DNA of 64,000 nt from Sphingomonas insulae (GCF_010450875.1 NZ_CP048422.1:2453001-2517000); one strand, 5' to 3'; positions 25,942 through 36,205 are shown, counted from the first letter of the stretch. Numbers and translations are program-made. Notes: generated from the sequence alone by a model not told the origin.

Positions 25942-26697
25942 TCAGTGCGCCGCCGATACGGCCGTCACCGGCGCGTCGGCCGGCTTGCCCGGGAACCCTT
26001 CCAGCAACTGCCGTACGCGCTTTTGCGCACCCTCGGCATCGCGCACGTCGCCGCCCATCTGTAGATCGGCGTTCAGCCAGACCAGTTCGCCGGTGCGCAC
26101 ATCGACCAGTCCGGCAAACCCCTTGTGCACGCCAGCGGTCACCGGCACGCGTGCCAGCGCGGCGAACACCTGCAGGACCTTGCGCCCGGTCGATCCAAAA
26201 TGATCCTCTGTCGTGACGAACAATGCATAATCGGCACCCGCCAGACCGGGCAGGCGCGCGACATCCGCGCCCAGGCTCCATTCGAACTGCCCGTCGCGCT
26301 TCTTGGTAGGCAGGCGGTTGCCGGGGAAGAACTGGTATTCGATCACCGATTGCGCGACCGCATCGAACAATTCCTGATATTCCGCCAACATCGCCGGGTC
26401 TGCATTCCCGGGCTCGACGTAATCACCCACTATATTGCCAAGGCTGGTCTGTGCGAGCCCAAGCGCCGCAGCGATGTTCTCGCGCGCCTGCGCAGTCCAG
26501 TCGGCATTGGGCTCGAACATACCGCCGGTCGATTGCGCCCCGACCTTGATCGAGGGTCGCAGCAGCACGATGCGCGCAGTACCCGGCTTCAATTGAAAGC
26601 CCGGTTTCAGTCCGGTCTTCTCCTGCGCGAACACCGGCACAGACGTCAGCATGACGAGGACGATGGCGGCCAAGCAGGTGTACAATGCCCGTATCAT
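25942..26697 (-). CDS. Secreted hypothetical protein, first in M48 operon
   Basis: A 251-residue protein with a clear signal peptide (MIRALYTCLAAIVLVMLTSV, cleaved after VFAQ). The ATG at 26697 has a GGGGGG ribosome site. The mature region has alternating strands and helices (ARIVLLRPSIKVG, GADYALFVTTEDHFGS, GFAGLVDVRTGELVWLNADL) that recall the CsgG/TolB-N type fold of lipoproteins such as the GNA1162 family, but no lipobox Cys is visible. It is followed after one base by the M48 peptidase gene. Function unknown. Confidence 0.7.
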   Translation of the reverse strand: MIRALYTCLAAIVLVMLTSVPVFAQEKTGLKPGFQLKPGTARIVLLRPSIKVGAQSTGGMFEPNADWTAQARENIAAALGLAQTSLGNIVGDYVEPGNADPAMLAEYQELFDAVAQSVIEYQFFPGNRLPTKKRDGQFEWSLGADVARLPGLAGADYALFVTTEDHFGSTGRKVLQVFAALARVPVTAGVHKGFAGLVDVRTGELVWLNADLQMGGDVRDAEGAQKRVRQLLEGFPGKPADAPVTAVSAAH

Positions 26698-26894
26698 GAT
26701 TCCCCCCCGAATCGCATGCCCCCATGCCATTCATCCCGACGGTATCATGTTTCGGTCGCGGGCCAAGCCATGCTCGCCATGATCCTGCGATGCCATGACT
26801 TGTGCTGACCCATGGACGACGCCGCATCCCGGCGCGGCGCCCTGCATCCTCTCCGTCCGGCACCAAATGCGCCGACCGGCGTTACGCCTCCGCA

Positions 26895-27602
26895 ATGGTT
26901 TCACGCTCCCTGAAGGTCGCCAGTTACAACATCCACAAGGGCATCGGCCTCGACCGCCGTCGCAACCCCGAACGCGTGATCGAAGTGCTGCGCGAGATCG
27001 ACGCCGATATCGTCGCATTGCAGGAAGCGGATCGCCGCTTCGGCACCCGCGAAGCCGTGCTGTCCACGCATCTGCTGGACGAACACAGCGACTGGAAACC
27101 GGTGGAATTCGGCATGCGCGCGCTGTCGATGGGCTGGCACGGCAACGTCATCCTCGTGCGCAAGTCGGCGGACATCGTCCACCGCGAGGCGATCCACCTC
27201 CCCTCGCTCGAACCGCGCGGCGCGGTGATGGCGGACGTGCGGACCGATGCCGGCATCGTCCGCATCGTCGGCATGCACCTTGACCTGTCGGGCCTGTGGC
27301 GACGGCGACAGGCCGCCGCGATCATGGCGCATGTCGCCGCATCGACGCACAGCCATCCCACCGTGCTGATGGGCGACCTCAACGAATGGACCGCCGCCGC
27401 CGGTTGCCTGCGCGATTTCGGCCGCGACTATGCGATGGCGACGACGGGGCCCAGTTTCCATTCCCGCCGCCCGGTCGGCAGGCTGGATCGGATCATGGTG
27501 TCGCGCGAACTGACGGTGACCGATTGCGGCGTGCACGCCACGGCCGCCGCGCGCAAGACGTCCGACCACCTGCCGATCTGGGCCATGGTGTCACCCGCCT
27601 GA
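26895..27602 (+). CDS. Endonuclease/exonuclease/phosphatase (EEP) family protein
   Basis: A 235-residue metal-dependent phosphoesterase. EEP motifs are present in order: SYNIHKG, DIVALQE, GMHLDLSGLW, MGDLNEW and SDHLPIWA, giving the catalytic Asn, Glu, Asp/Asn and Asp/His. No signal peptide is seen, so a cytoplasmic phosphodiesterase or lipid/nucleic acid phosphatase is likely. The ATG at 26895 is chosen because upstream residues are basic and unrelated. It overlaps the patatin start by one base (TGATG); close coupling with a lipid hydrolase suggests joint phospholipid work. Confidence 0.88.
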   Translation: MVSRSLKVASYNIHKGIGLDRRRNPERVIEVLREIDADIVALQEADRRFGTREAVLSTHLLDEHSDWKPVEFGMRALSMGWHGNVILVRKSADIVHREAIHLPSLEPRGAVMADVRTDAGIVRIVGMHLDLSGLWRRRQAAAIMAHVAASTHSHPTVLMGDLNEWTAAAGCLRDFGRDYAMATTGPSFHSRRPVGRLDRIMVSRELTVTDCGVHATAAARKTSDHLPIWAMVSPA

Positions 27603-29884
27603 TGCGCGAGAAGGAACTGCGCCTCGCCCTCGTCTGCTACGGCGGGATCAGCCTTGCGGTCTACATGCACGGCATCACCAAGGAGGTCTGGCGCATGGTC
27701 CGCGCCAGCCAGGCCTATCACGCCGGCGAACCCGCCGCGGAAGGCAGCCAGGGCGTCTATCGCGCGTTGATCGAGGAGATCGAGACGATGGCGGACCTGA
27801 AGGTCCGCGTCCTCGCCGACATCATCGCCGGCGCATCCGCGGGCGGGATCAACGGCATCTTCCTGGCGCAGGCGATCGCGACCGGACAAAGCCTCGAACC
27901 GCTCACCGATTTGTGGCTCACATCCGCCGATGTCGAGGCGCTGATCGATCCGGACGCCGCGCCATCATCGCGGTTTTCCAAGATGTGGGCCTTGCCACTC
28001 GCCTGGGTCGCGGCCGGTCGCAGCGCCGACAAGGTCGAGGCACTGGACGAGGCGACCCGCGACGAGGTGCGGACCAAGTTGTCGCACTTCGTCCGCTCGC
28101 GCTGGTTCGAACCACCGTTCGGCGGCGCGACCTTCACAGGCCTGCTGCTCGACGCCTTCGATGCGATGGCGAAGAGCGAGGTCGGACCGCGGCTGCTGCC
28201 CGATGGCCAGCCACTCGACCTGTTCGTCACCTGTACCGACTTCACCGGCCATCCCGAACGCCTGCGACTGAACTCGCCGCCGGAAGTAATGGAGACGGAA
28301 CACCGCATCGTGCTGAGCTTCACCGACCATGCCTCGGGCGGGCCGATCGGCGCGATCCCCGATCTCGCCTTTGCGGCGCGGGCGACATCGAGCTTTCCCG
28401 GTGCCTTCCCGCCCTTCACCGTCGGCGAACTGGACGGCGTGCTGGCGGATCGGGGCATCGACTGGCCGGAGCGCGCCGACTTCCTGAAGCGCACCCTGCC
28501 CCGCCAATACGCCGCCAACCAGACGGACAAGGCGGTGTTGATCGACGGATCGGTCCTTGCCAACGCGCCCTTCCGGCCCGCCATCGATGCGTTGAAGGAA
28601 CGTCCGGCACGCCGCGAGATCGATCGCCGCTTCGTCTACATCGACCCCTCACCCGGGATAAAGATCCGTCTGGGCGCGGGCGGGGAAAAGCCGGGTTTCT
28701 TCCAGACCATCCTCGGCGCGCTGAGCGACCTGCCGCGCCAGCAACCGATCCGCGACAACCTGGACGCGATCGCCGAACGGTCGGGTCGGATCGACCGCAT
28801 GCAGGGCATCGTCACGGCGCTGCGCCCCGCCGTGGAGGAAGAGATCGAACAATTGTTCGGTCATACCCTGTTCCTCGATCGCCCTACACCGGCCCGGCTG
28901 ATCGCATGGCGGCGGCGTGCGCAAGGCGCGGCGGCGACGCGCGCCGGCTACAGCTATGCCGCATATGGCCATCTGAAACTCAGCGGCGTCGTCCAGTCGA
29001 TCACCGCGCTGCTTTATCGCGTCGGCGGCGAACCCGGCCAGCACCGCTGGCGACGCATCCGCGCCGCGATCGAGGCGGCGATCGCCGACCGCGGCTTCGG
29101 CGGGGTCGCACCGTCCTTTTCGGGCAAGGAAAGCGCAGCGACGATCGATTTCCTGCGCACCTTCGACACCGGTTTTCGCATCCGCCGCCTGCGCCTGATG
29201 GCACGCAGGTTGAGCGAACTGGAGGCCGACGGCGTCGATGCGAGTGCGATGCGCGACGCGATCTACGCCTCGCTCGCCGCGTATCTCGACCGCCAACGGG
29301 CGGACGACCACCCGCATCTCGGCTCGCAGGTGCGGCGGCTGCGCGGCGCGGACGCCGGACCGGTGCTGGATGCGCTGGGGGAGGCGCTGAACCTCACCGC
29401 GCTCGATGCGGAAACCGACAGCCGGCTGGCGGAGGCGTTCGCCACGCTGGACAGGGCGACGCGGCGGTCGCTGCTGCTCGCCTATCTCGGCTTTCCCTAT
29501 TTCGATACGGCGACACTGCCGCTGTTGCAGGGCGAAGGGCTGGACGAATTCGATCCTATCAAGGTCGATCGCATCGCGCCCGATGATGCGACGGCGATCC
29601 GGTCAGGCGGGGCGGAGGCGACGTTGAAGGGCATCCAGTTCAACAGCTTCGGCGCGTTCTTCAGCCGCGCCTATCGCGAGAACGACTATCTGTGGGGCCG
29701 GCTGCACGGCGCCGAACGCATGATCGACATCTGCGTGTCGACGTTGCCGCCGACGGTGCGGATGAAGCCCGGCCGCGTCGCCGCGATCAAGCGCGCCGCG
29801 TTTCGCGCGATCCTGGACGAAGAGGAGCCGCGGCTGACCGCGATACCGTCCCTGATCGCGACGCTCCGCACCGAAGTGGGCTGA
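27602..29884 (+). CDS. Patatin-like phospholipase with long C-terminal region (DUF3376-like)
   Basis: A 760-residue patatin. The N-terminus carries LRLALVCYGGISLAVYMHGI (oxyanion region), the nucleophile Ser79 in GASAGGINGIFLAQ, and the catalytic Asp in LIDGSVLANAP. Patatins use a Ser-Asp dyad to remove acyl chains from phospholipids. The C-terminal 400 residues, helical and Arg-rich, correspond to the DUF3376 type found in long bacterial patatins. No signal peptide. The gene is co-translated with the EEP gene. The preferred lipid and its partner are not evident. Confidence 0.88.
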   Translation: MREKELRLALVCYGGISLAVYMHGITKEVWRMVRASQAYHAGEPAAEGSQGVYRALIEEIETMADLKVRVLADIIAGASAGGINGIFLAQAIATGQSLEPLTDLWLTSADVEALIDPDAAPSSRFSKMWALPLAWVAAGRSADKVEALDEATRDEVRTKLSHFVRSRWFEPPFGGATFTGLLLDAFDAMAKSEVGPRLLPDGQPLDLFVTCTDFTGHPERLRLNSPPEVMETEHRIVLSFTDHASGGPIGAIPDLAFAARATSSFPGAFPPFTVGELDGVLADRGIDWPERADFLKRTLPRQYAANQTDKAVLIDGSVLANAPFRPAIDALKERPARREIDRRFVYIDPSPGIKIRLGAGGEKPGFFQTILGALSDLPRQQPIRDNLDAIAERSGRIDRMQGIVTALRPAVEEEIEQLFGHTLFLDRPTPARLIAWRRRAQGAAATRAGYSYAAYGHLKLSGVVQSITALLYRVGGEPGQHRWRRIRAAIEAAIADRGFGGVAPSFSGKESAATIDFLRTFDTGFRIRRLRLMARRLSELEADGVDASAMRDAIYASLAAYLDRQRADDHPHLGSQVRRLRGADAGPVLDALGEALNLTALDAETDSRLAEAFATLDRATRRSLLLAYLGFPYFDTATLPLLQGEGLDEFDPIKVDRIAPDDATAIRSGGAEATLKGIQFNSFGAFFSRAYRENDYLWGRLHGAERMIDICVSTLPPTVRMKPGRVAAIKRAAFRAILDEEEPRLTAIPSLIATLRTEVG

Positions 29885-29947
29885 CCCGGTCAAAGGCTGG
29901 CCAACCGCGCGACCCGCCGCTACCCTGACCGCCATCGGGAGTATCGC

Positions 29948-30307
29948 ATGCAGTTCCTCAAGATCCTGTTCTGGTTCCTGCTCGCCTTCGTCGCGGCGCT
30001 GTTCACCTATGGCAATTGGACCAGCATCCAGATCAACATGTGGAGCGGCCTGATCGCCGACGTGAACCTGCCGCTGCTGCTGCTGGTCACCTTTCTCATC
30101 GGCTTCCTGCCGACCTATCTGTATCTCGGCACGGTCCGCTGGCGACTGCGCCAGCGGCTGGCGACCTGCGAACGGATGCTGGCCGACAATCGCGCGCTCG
30201 TCGCGGCACCCGCGGTGCCCGCCGTGCCCGCCGTGCCCGCCATGCCCGCAATGCCGATCGCGACCGACCCGGTCGTCGACGTCGCGCCGGAGGGGCGACT
30301 GATATGA
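29948..30307 (+). CDS. LapA domain membrane protein (DUF1049)
   Basis: A 119-residue protein with two transmembrane helices (FLKILFWFLLAFVAALFTYG and LPLLLLVTFLIGFLPTYLYL) joined by a short loop, the LapA/DUF1049 topology. A GGGAG ribosome site precedes the ATG. The C-terminal tail holds a tandem repeat of PAVPAVPAVPAMPAMP from nine-base units. The stop overlaps the pyrF start as ATGA, a conserved neighbourhood (lapA-pyrF) in proteobacteria. LapA proteins help envelope assembly, with LapB regulating LpxC in enterics; such a partner is not in this window. Confidence 0.85.
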   Translation: MQFLKILFWFLLAFVAALFTYGNWTSIQINMWSGLIADVNLPLLLLVTFLIGFLPTYLYLGTVRWRLRQRLATCERMLADNRALVAAPAVPAVPAVPAMPAMPIATDPVVDVAPEGRLI

Positions 30308-30975
30308 GCCCCATCTACGTCGCGATCGACACGCCCGACCTTGCCCGCGCCAAGACGATCGCAACACGCACGCGTGCGCACATCGGCGGCATCAAGCTGG
30401 GCCTCGAGTTCTTTTGTGCGCATGGCCAGCATGGCGTGCGCGAGATGGCGGAGCTCGGCCTGCCGATCTTCCTCGACCTCAAGCTGCACGACATTCCCAA
30501 TACCGTCGCAAAGGCGGTACAGGCGCTCAGTCCGATCGAACCGGCGATCCTGACCGTCCACGCGAGCGGCGGGCGGGCGATGCTGGAGGATGCCAAGGCG
30601 GCGGCGCCCATCCATACCAGGGTGGTCGCGGTGACCATGCTCACCAGTCTGGATGCGGCCGATCTCGCGGCGACCGGAGTCGGCGGCAGCGCGCACGATC
30701 AGGTGCTGCGCCTGACCGATTTAGCCCATGAGGCAGGCATCGACGGTATCGTCTGTTCGGGGGCAGAGGTCGCCGCCGCCAAGGCTGCGTGGCCGCGGGG
30801 GTTCTTCGTCGTGCCCGGCGTCCGCCCCGCCGATGGCCCGGCGGGCGACCAGAAGCGCGTGGTCACCCCGCGCGCCGCGCTGGATGCGGGCGCGTCGATC
30901 CTCGTGATCGGTCGACCGATCACACAGGCCGACGACCCCGACGCCGCCGCGCGGGCCATCGGCGCGACGCTGTGA
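30304..30975 (+). CDS. pyrF: Orotidine 5'-phosphate decarboxylase
   Basis: A 223-residue TIM-barrel enzyme making UMP from OMP, the last step of pyrimidine synthesis. The catalytic array is Asp58-x-Lys60-x-x-Asp63 in LDLKLHDIPNT. VVPGVRP and ILVIGRPIT provide the phosphate-binding loop near the C-terminus. It overlaps lapA by four bases and is followed one base later by the VOC gene. Confidence 0.96.
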   Translation: MSPIYVAIDTPDLARAKTIATRTRAHIGGIKLGLEFFCAHGQHGVREMAELGLPIFLDLKLHDIPNTVAKAVQALSPIEPAILTVHASGGRAMLEDAKAAAPIHTRVVAVTMLTSLDAADLAATGVGGSAHDQVLRLTDLAHEAGIDGIVCSGAEVAAAKAAWPRGFFVVPGVRPADGPAGDQKRVVTPRAALDAGASILVIGRPITQADDPDAAARAIGATL

Positions 30976-30976
30976 C

Positions 30977-31333
30977 GTGGCGCTGATCCGGCCCTTCGTC
31001 CCGGCAAAAGACTTCGCGCTGTCCCAGGCCTTCTACGCGGCGATCGGGTTCGACACGGTGTACCGCGACGCGGAACTGGCGATCATGGACCATGACGGCG
31101 CCGGCATCCTGCTACAGGCCTATTATGTTCAGGCGTGGGAGGAAAACTGCATGTACCAGCTGTTCGTCGACGATCTCGACGATTGGTGGAAGCGGACGGA
31201 CGGGCTGATCGAACGGTTCGGCGTGCAGCCACCGCGCGCACCGGCGATGCAGGATCACGGCCTGCGGGTCGGTTTCCTCTTCGATCCCGTCGGCGTGCTA
31301 TGGCAGGTGTCGGAGCCGCCGACACGGGGTTGA
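30977..31333 (+). CDS. VOC-family protein (glyoxalase/bleomycin-resistance fold)
   Basis: A 118-residue vicinal-oxygen-chelate fold protein with a GTG start one base after the pyrF stop. The first beta-alpha-beta-beta-beta unit reads IRPFVPAKDFALSQAFYAAI, then a second unit ends VGFLFDPVGVLWQVSEP. Only one His/Glu pair is obvious, so it is probably a ligand binder of the bleomycin-resistance type rather than a glyoxalase I. Translation is likely coupled to pyrF. Substrate unknown. Confidence 0.8.
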   Translation: MALIRPFVPAKDFALSQAFYAAIGFDTVYRDAELAIMDHDGAGILLQAYYVQAWEENCMYQLFVDDLDDWWKRTDGLIERFGVQPPRAPAMQDHGLRVGFLFDPVGVLWQVSEPPTRG

Positions 31334-31364
31334 GTTCCGCGGCCGGAGCGCCGAAGGACACGCC

Positions 31365-31997
31365 ATGCCCCTTGCCAAGATATGCGGTCTCTCGACGCCC
31401 GAAACGCTCGACGCGGCGCTTCGCCATGGCGCCAGCCATATCGGGTTCGTCTTCTTTCCACCTTCGTCGCGCCACCTCGATTTCGCGCAGGCCGAACGGC
31501 TGACCGCGCGGGTGCCGGGGAGCGTCGGGCGGGTCGGCGTGTTCGTCGATCCCGACGATGATACCGTCGAGCGCGCGGTGACCTCCGGAAAGCTCGACAT
31601 CCTCCAGTTGCACAAGACAACACCGGCGCGGATGGCCGCGATCCGCGCACGGACCGGCCGCCAGACGTGGGCGGCGGTCGCCGTGAAGACGCGCGCAAAC
31701 CTTGGCGCAGCGCGTGGTTTCATCGGGACTGCGGACCGGATCCTCTATGACGCCAAGACGCCGGACGGCGCCAGCCTGCCGGGTGGCATGGGCCTGCGGT
31801 TCGATTGGGCGTTGCTCGACGGATTCGATCATCCGTTGCCCTGGGCGCTGTCGGGCGGCCTCGATCCCGGCAATGTGGCGGAGGCGATCCGGCGCACCGG
31901 TGCGCCGCTGGTCGACGTATCGTCCGGCGTCGAAAGCGCGCCGGGGGTCAAGGATGTGGACAAGATCGCCGCCTTCCTTAAAGCGGCGCAGCTATGA
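31365..31997 (+). CDS. trpF: Phosphoribosylanthranilate isomerase
   Basis: A 210-residue TIM-barrel enzyme for the Amadori rearrangement in tryptophan synthesis. The N-terminal [15 protein letters not shown] with the catalytic Cys is standard, as is the [12 protein letters not shown] block. The catalytic Asp lies near ILYDAKTP, and [11 protein letters not shown] and DVSSGVE bind phosphate. GAAGGA lies seven bases before the ATG. The stop overlaps the trpB start as ATGA, giving a trpF-trpB-trpA cluster separate from trpE/D/C. Confidence 0.96.
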   Translation: MPLAKICGLSTPETLDAALRHGASHIGFVFFPPSSRHLDFAQAERLTARVPGSVGRVGVFVDPDDDTVERAVTSGKLDILQLHKTTPARMAAIRARTGRQTWAAVAVKTRANLGAARGFIGTADRILYDAKTPDGASLPGGMGLRFDWALLDGFDHPLPWALSGGLDPGNVAEAIRRTGAPLVDVSSGVESAPGVKDVDKIAAFLKAAQL

Positions 31998-33226
31998 ACG
32001 CCCCCAACACCTTTCGCGCGCAACCCGACGATCGTGGGCATTTCGGCCAGTTCGGCGGCCGCTACGTCGCCGAAACGCTGATGCCGCTGATCCTCGATCT
32101 CGAACGCGAATATCGCGCGGCGAAGGCCGATTCGGCCTTTTTGGCGCAATTCGACGACCTGATGGAACACTACGTCGGCCGCCCCAGCCCCCTGTATCAC
32201 GCCGAACGGCTAAGCGCCGCGGTGCGTGAGGGTGGGAAGCCCGGCATGGGCGCGCAGGTCTGGTTCAAGCGCGACGAGTTGAACCACACGGGCGCGCACA
32301 AGATCAACAATTGCATCGGCCAGATCCTGCTCGCCATCCGCATGGGCAAGACTCGGATCATCGCCGAAACCGGCGCAGGCCAGCACGGCGTCGCCACCGC
32401 CGCAGTCTGTGCCCGCTTCGGCTTGCCCTGCGTCATCTACATGGGTGCCAAGGACGTCGCACGGCAACAGCCCAACGTATTCCGCATGAAGCTGCTCGGC
32501 GCGGAGGTTCGCCCCGTGACGTCCGGCGCGCAGACGCTGTCCGATGCGATGAACGAGGGTCTGCGCGACTGGGTCGCCAATGTCCATGACACCTTCTACA
32601 TCATCGGCACCGCTGCCGGCCCGCATCCGTATCCCGAACTGGTCCGCGACTTCCAGAGCATCATCGGACGCGAGGCGCGGGCGCAACTGCTCGCGCGGAC
32701 CGGCAAGCTGCCCGACATGCTGGTGGCGGCGATCGGTGGTGGATCGAATGCGATCGGCCTGTTCCATCCGTTCCTCGACGATGCCGACGTCGCCATGCTC
32801 GGCGTCGAGGCGGCGGGCCATGGGCTGGAGGGCAACGAACACGCCGCCAGCCTGGCAGGCGGCTTTCCCGGCGTGCTCCACGGCAACAAGACCTATCTGT
32901 TGCAGGACCAGGACGGGCAGATCGCCGAAGGGCATTCGATCTCGGCCGGCCTCGACTATCCCGGCATCGGGCCCGAGCATGCCTGGCTGCGCGACATCGG
33001 CCGCGTCGAATATACCAACGCAACCGACAAGGAGGCGCTGGACGCCTTTCAGCTGCTGTGCCGGACGGAGGGGATCATCCCCGCGCTGGAACCCGCCCAC
33101 GCCATCGCCGCGGTGACCAAGCGCGCGCGCACGATGCGCGACGACCAGATCATCCTCGCCAATCTATGCGGTCGCGGCGACAAGGACATCTTCACTGTGG
33201 CCGACGCGCTGGGGGTGGCAATATGA
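31994..33226 (+). CDS. trpB: Tryptophan synthase beta chain
   Basis: A 410-residue PLP enzyme that joins indole and serine. The Schiff-base lysine is Lys103 in HTGAHKINN. The [11 protein letters not shown] opening, [13 protein letters not shown] substrate loop and [12 protein letters not shown] phosphate loop are canonical. Length is usual for the family. It overlaps both trpF and trpA by four bases, so three enzymes of tryptophan synthesis are translationally coupled. Confidence 0.98.
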   Translation: MNAPNTFRAQPDDRGHFGQFGGRYVAETLMPLILDLEREYRAAKADSAFLAQFDDLMEHYVGRPSPLYHAERLSAAVREGGKPGMGAQVWFKRDELNHTGAHKINNCIGQILLAIRMGKTRIIAETGAGQHGVATAAVCARFGLPCVIYMGAKDVARQQPNVFRMKLLGAEVRPVTSGAQTLSDAMNEGLRDWVANVHDTFYIIGTAAGPHPYPELVRDFQSIIGREARAQLLARTGKLPDMLVAAIGGGSNAIGLFHPFLDDADVAMLGVEAAGHGLEGNEHAASLAGGFPGVLHGNKTYLLQDQDGQIAEGHSISAGLDYPGIGPEHAWLRDIGRVEYTNATDKEALDAFQLLCRTEGIIPALEPAHAIAAVTKRARTMRDDQIILANLCGRGDKDIFTVADALGVAI

Positions 33227-34020
33227 GCGAGCGGCTGGCGCGTGCCTTCGCAGTGCATCGGCCTGCGCTGGTGACCTTCGTCACCGCGGGCGACGGACCG
33301 ACCGACGCGATCCTCGACGCCCTGGTCGAAGGCGGTGCGAACGTCATCGAACTCGGCATGCCGTTCACCGACCCGATGGCGGACGGCCCGGCGATCCAGG
33401 CGGCGAACATCCGCAGCTTGGCCGCCGGCACGCGCACCGCCGACATCCTGTCGATCGCGACGGCGTTTCGGGCACGTCACCCGAATGTCCCGCTGGTCCT
33501 GATGGGATATGCCAATCCGATGCTGCGCCGCGGCCCCGACTGGTTCGCGCAGGCTGCGGCGGACGCGGGCGTCGATGGCGTGATCTGCGTCGACATTCCT
33601 CCCGAAGAGGATGACGCGCTGGGTCCCGAATTGCGCCGCCGCGGAATCGATCCGATCCGCCTCGCCACGCCGACCACCGACGCCGCGCGCTTGCCCAAGG
33701 TGCTCGATGGCGCGTCCGGCTTTCTCTATTACGTCTCCGTCGCCGGGATCACCGGCCTGCAACAGGCGGCGCAAGGATCGATCGATCAGGCCGTCGCGCG
33801 GCTGAAGGCATCGACCGACCTGCCGGTCGCAGTTGGATTCGGCGTGCGCACGCCCGAACAGGCATCGGCGATCGGTGCGGTCGCCGACGGCGTCGTCGTC
33901 GGGTCGGCGATCGTGGAACTCGTCGCGCAGCATGGTGCCGATGCGCCCGCCGCCGTCCGTACCTATGTTCAATCGCTGAGCGGAGCGCTGAAGGACTCCG
34001 CGCGAAAGGTTACCGCATGA
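33223..34020 (+). CDS. trpA: Tryptophan synthase alpha chain
   Basis: A 265-residue TIM barrel that cleaves indole-glycerol phosphate and tunnels indole to TrpB. Catalytic Glu43 ([10 protein letters not shown]) and Asp54 (MADGP) are present, with the 11-residue spacing of the family; FVTAGDG and [10 protein letters not shown] are other marks. The ATG at 33223 overlaps trpB (ATGA), and its stop overlaps accD in the same way. Confidence 0.97.
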   Translation: MSERLARAFAVHRPALVTFVTAGDGPTDAILDALVEGGANVIELGMPFTDPMADGPAIQAANIRSLAAGTRTADILSIATAFRARHPNVPLVLMGYANPMLRRGPDWFAQAAADAGVDGVICVDIPPEEDDALGPELRRRGIDPIRLATPTTDAARLPKVLDGASGFLYYVSVAGITGLQQAAQGSIDQAVARLKASTDLPVAVGFGVRTPEQASAIGAVADGVVVGSAIVELVAQHGADAPAAVRTYVQSLSGALKDSARKVTA

Positions 34021-34871
34021 GCTGGATCAGCAACGTCCGCAACGCCCTGCCCTTCGTCGCCAAGCGCGAATCGTCGGACGAGAACCTGTGGCACAAGTGC
34101 AAGGGCTGCGGGCAGATGATCTTCGCTAAGGAATTGGAGGAGAACCTCTACGTCTGCCCGAAGTGCGACCATCACGAGCGGATCGGGCCGAAGGAACGCT
34201 TCCGGCAAATCCTCGATGATGGCAGCTGTTCCGAACTGCCGGTGCCCAAGGTGCCTGAGGATCCGCTGAGATTCCGTGATTCGAAACGCTATACCGACCG
34301 GCTGAAGGCGGCGCGGACGTTGGCGCAGGAACAGGATGCGCTCATCAACGCCCGCGGTACGATCCTAGGCCACCGCGTGGTGATGGGCGTACAGGACTTC
34401 GCCTTCATGGGCGGATCGATGGGCCTTGCCGTCGGCGAAGCGTTCGTGCGCGGGGTCGAGGCGGCGATCAAGGACAAGGCACCGTACGTCATCTTCACCG
34501 CCGCCGGCGGCGCGCGCATGCAGGAAGGTATCCTGAGCCTGATGCAGATGCCGCGCAGCACCGTTGCGATCCAAATGTTGCACGATGCCGGCCTGCCCTA
34601 TGTGGTGGTGCTGACCGATCCGACCACCGGCGGCGTCACCGCGAGCTACGCAATGCTGGGTGACGTGCAGATTTCGGAACCCGGCGCGCTCATCGGCTTC
34701 GCCGGCCAACGCGTCATCGAAAGCACGATCCGTGAAAAGCTGCCGGAGGGATTCCAGCGCGCCGAATATCTGCTGGATCACGGCATGCTCGACATGGTGG
34801 TGCATCGCAAGCAGTTGCGCGACCAGCTGGCGACGGTGATCGGTTACCTCACGGCAGCGCGCGCGGCCTAG
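34017..34871 (+). CDS. accD: Acetyl-CoA carboxylase carboxyltransferase subunit beta
   Basis: A 284-residue beta subunit pairing with AccA (7168-8115). The N-terminal zinc ribbon uses Cys28, Cys31, Cys47 and Cys50. The crotonase-fold part has [13 protein letters not shown], the [12 protein letters not shown] oxyanion loop and [14 protein letters not shown]. The gene overlaps trpA and stands 20 bases before folC, the accD-folC neighbourhood seen widely in bacteria. Confidence 0.97.
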   Translation: MSWISNVRNALPFVAKRESSDENLWHKCKGCGQMIFAKELEENLYVCPKCDHHERIGPKERFRQILDDGSCSELPVPKVPEDPLRFRDSKRYTDRLKAARTLAQEQDALINARGTILGHRVVMGVQDFAFMGGSMGLAVGEAFVRGVEAAIKDKAPYVIFTAAGGARMQEGILSLMQMPRSTVAIQMLHDAGLPYVVVLTDPTTGGVTASYAMLGDVQISEPGALIGFAGQRVIESTIREKLPEGFQRAEYLLDHGMLDMVVHRKQLRDQLATVIGYLTAARAA

Positions 34872-34891
34872 CTTAACAGGCGCGCGCGGGC

Positions 34892-36205
34892 ATGCCGGAC
34901 CACGCCACATCTACCGACCCCGCGGTGCAAGCGCAGCTCGATCGGCTATGGGCGCTGTCGCCCGGTGCCGACGTGCTGGGGCTGGAACGGATCACCCGCC
35001 TGCTCACGCGGCTCGGCGATCCGCAACATGCGCTGCCGCCGGTGTTCCATGTCGCCGGCACCAACGGCAAGGGTTCGACCTGCGCTTTCCTGCGCGCGGC
35101 GCTGGAGGCAGCGGGACATGACGTCCACGTCTTTTCGAGCCCCCATCTGGTGCGCTTCAACGAACGCATCCGCATCGCCGGACGCCTGATCGAGGATCCG
35201 GCGCTTTCAGCGCTGCTCGGCGAGGTGCTCGACCACGCCGACGGCATCGCCGCGAGCTTCTTCGAGGTGACGACCGCCGCGGCGTTCCTGGCCTTCGCCC
35301 GCACACCGGCGACGGCCACGATCGTCGAGGTGGGGTTGGGCGGCAGACTGGATGCGACCAACGTCATCGAGTGCCCCACCGTCACGGGCATTGCGGCGCT
35401 CGGCATGGATCATGAGGCGTTCCTCGGCGACCGCATCACCGACATCGCCGCGGAGAAGGCAGGGATCGCGAAGGCCGGCGTGCCGCTGGTGACGATGAAC
35501 TACCCTGCCCCCAGCCGCGCGCGCATCGCCGCGGCCGCCGCGCAGGTCGGGGCTCCGCTCGTAGCCCGCAACGAGCATTGGTGGAGCGACACCGCGCGTG
35601 GCACGATCCGCTATCGCGACACCGGCTTTTCGGTCGTGACGCACCGGCCGCGGCTGGTCGGACCGCATCAATCGCGCAATCTTGCGTTGGCGATCGCGAT
35701 GCTGCGACATCAGGGCACGGTGAACGTGCCGGAGGCAGCCATGCGTGCCGCCGCGGACTGGGCGCAATGGCCAGCACGCATGCAACGGCTCGGCGGCGGC
35801 CCCCTGCACGATCGACTGGGTGAAGGCCGCGAGCTGTGGCTTGACGGCGCGCACAATCCGTCCGCGGCGCAACCGGTAGCCCGCGCGTTGCGCGACGTGG
35901 CGGCCGGCCGTCCGGTCGTGCTGGTGCTCGGCATGCTCGCCAACAAGGATGCCGCCGGGGTTTTGCGGATGCTGGCCACCGCGGTGTCCCACGTCATCGC
36001 CGTGCCGGTACCGGGGCATGCGCATCATGCTCCGGCAGCATTGGTGGCGATGGCCGACGATCTTGGCCTGACGGGAGAGACGGCAACGGGGCTGGTAGAG
36101 GCCGTCGATAGCGCAGCTCGGCACGACGGTGCGATCGTGTTGATCGCGGGTTCGCTGTATCTCGCCGGTGAAGCGCTCGCCCTGAACGACGAGGCACCGG
36201 ATTGA
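34892..36205 (+). CDS. folC: Folylpolyglutamate/dihydrofolate synthase
   Basis: A 437-residue Mur-ligase-fold enzyme that adds glutamate to dihydropteroate and folates. The P-loop is GTNGKGS (56-62), followed by FSSPHLVRFNERIRI and the ATP/Mg contact EVGLGGRLDATN. The C-terminal domain has LDGAHNPSAAQP and LGMLANKDAAG. Length is typical. It ends the lapA-to-folC run of plus-strand genes; a short regulatory region follows before the DUF6628-like gene. Confidence 0.95.
   Translation: MPDHATSTDPAVQAQLDRLWALSPGADVLGLERITRLLTRLGDPQHALPPVFHVAGTNGKGSTCAFLRAALEAAGHDVHVFSSPHLVRFNERIRIAGRLIEDPALSALLGEVLDHADGIAASFFEVTTAAAFLAFARTPATATIVEVGLGGRLDATNVIECPTVTGIAALGMDHEAFLGDRITDIAAEKAGIAKAGVPLVTMNYPAPSRARIAAAAAQVGAPLVARNEHWWSDTARGTIRYRDTGFSVVTHRPRLVGPHQSRNLALAIAMLRHQGTVNVPEAAMRAAADWAQWPARMQRLGGGPLHDRLGEGRELWLDGAHNPSAAQPVARALRDVAAGRPVVLVLGMLANKDAAGVLRMLATAVSHVIAVPVPGHAHHAPAALVAMADDLGLTGETATGLVEAVDSAARHDGAIVLIAGSLYLAGEALALNDEAPD

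Noticed and set aside
30213..30252. GTGCCCGCC tandem repeat in lapA as a CRISPR-like or regulatory repeat
   Set aside because: Nine-base in-frame coding repeats giving PAV/PAM units; simple coding microsatellite.
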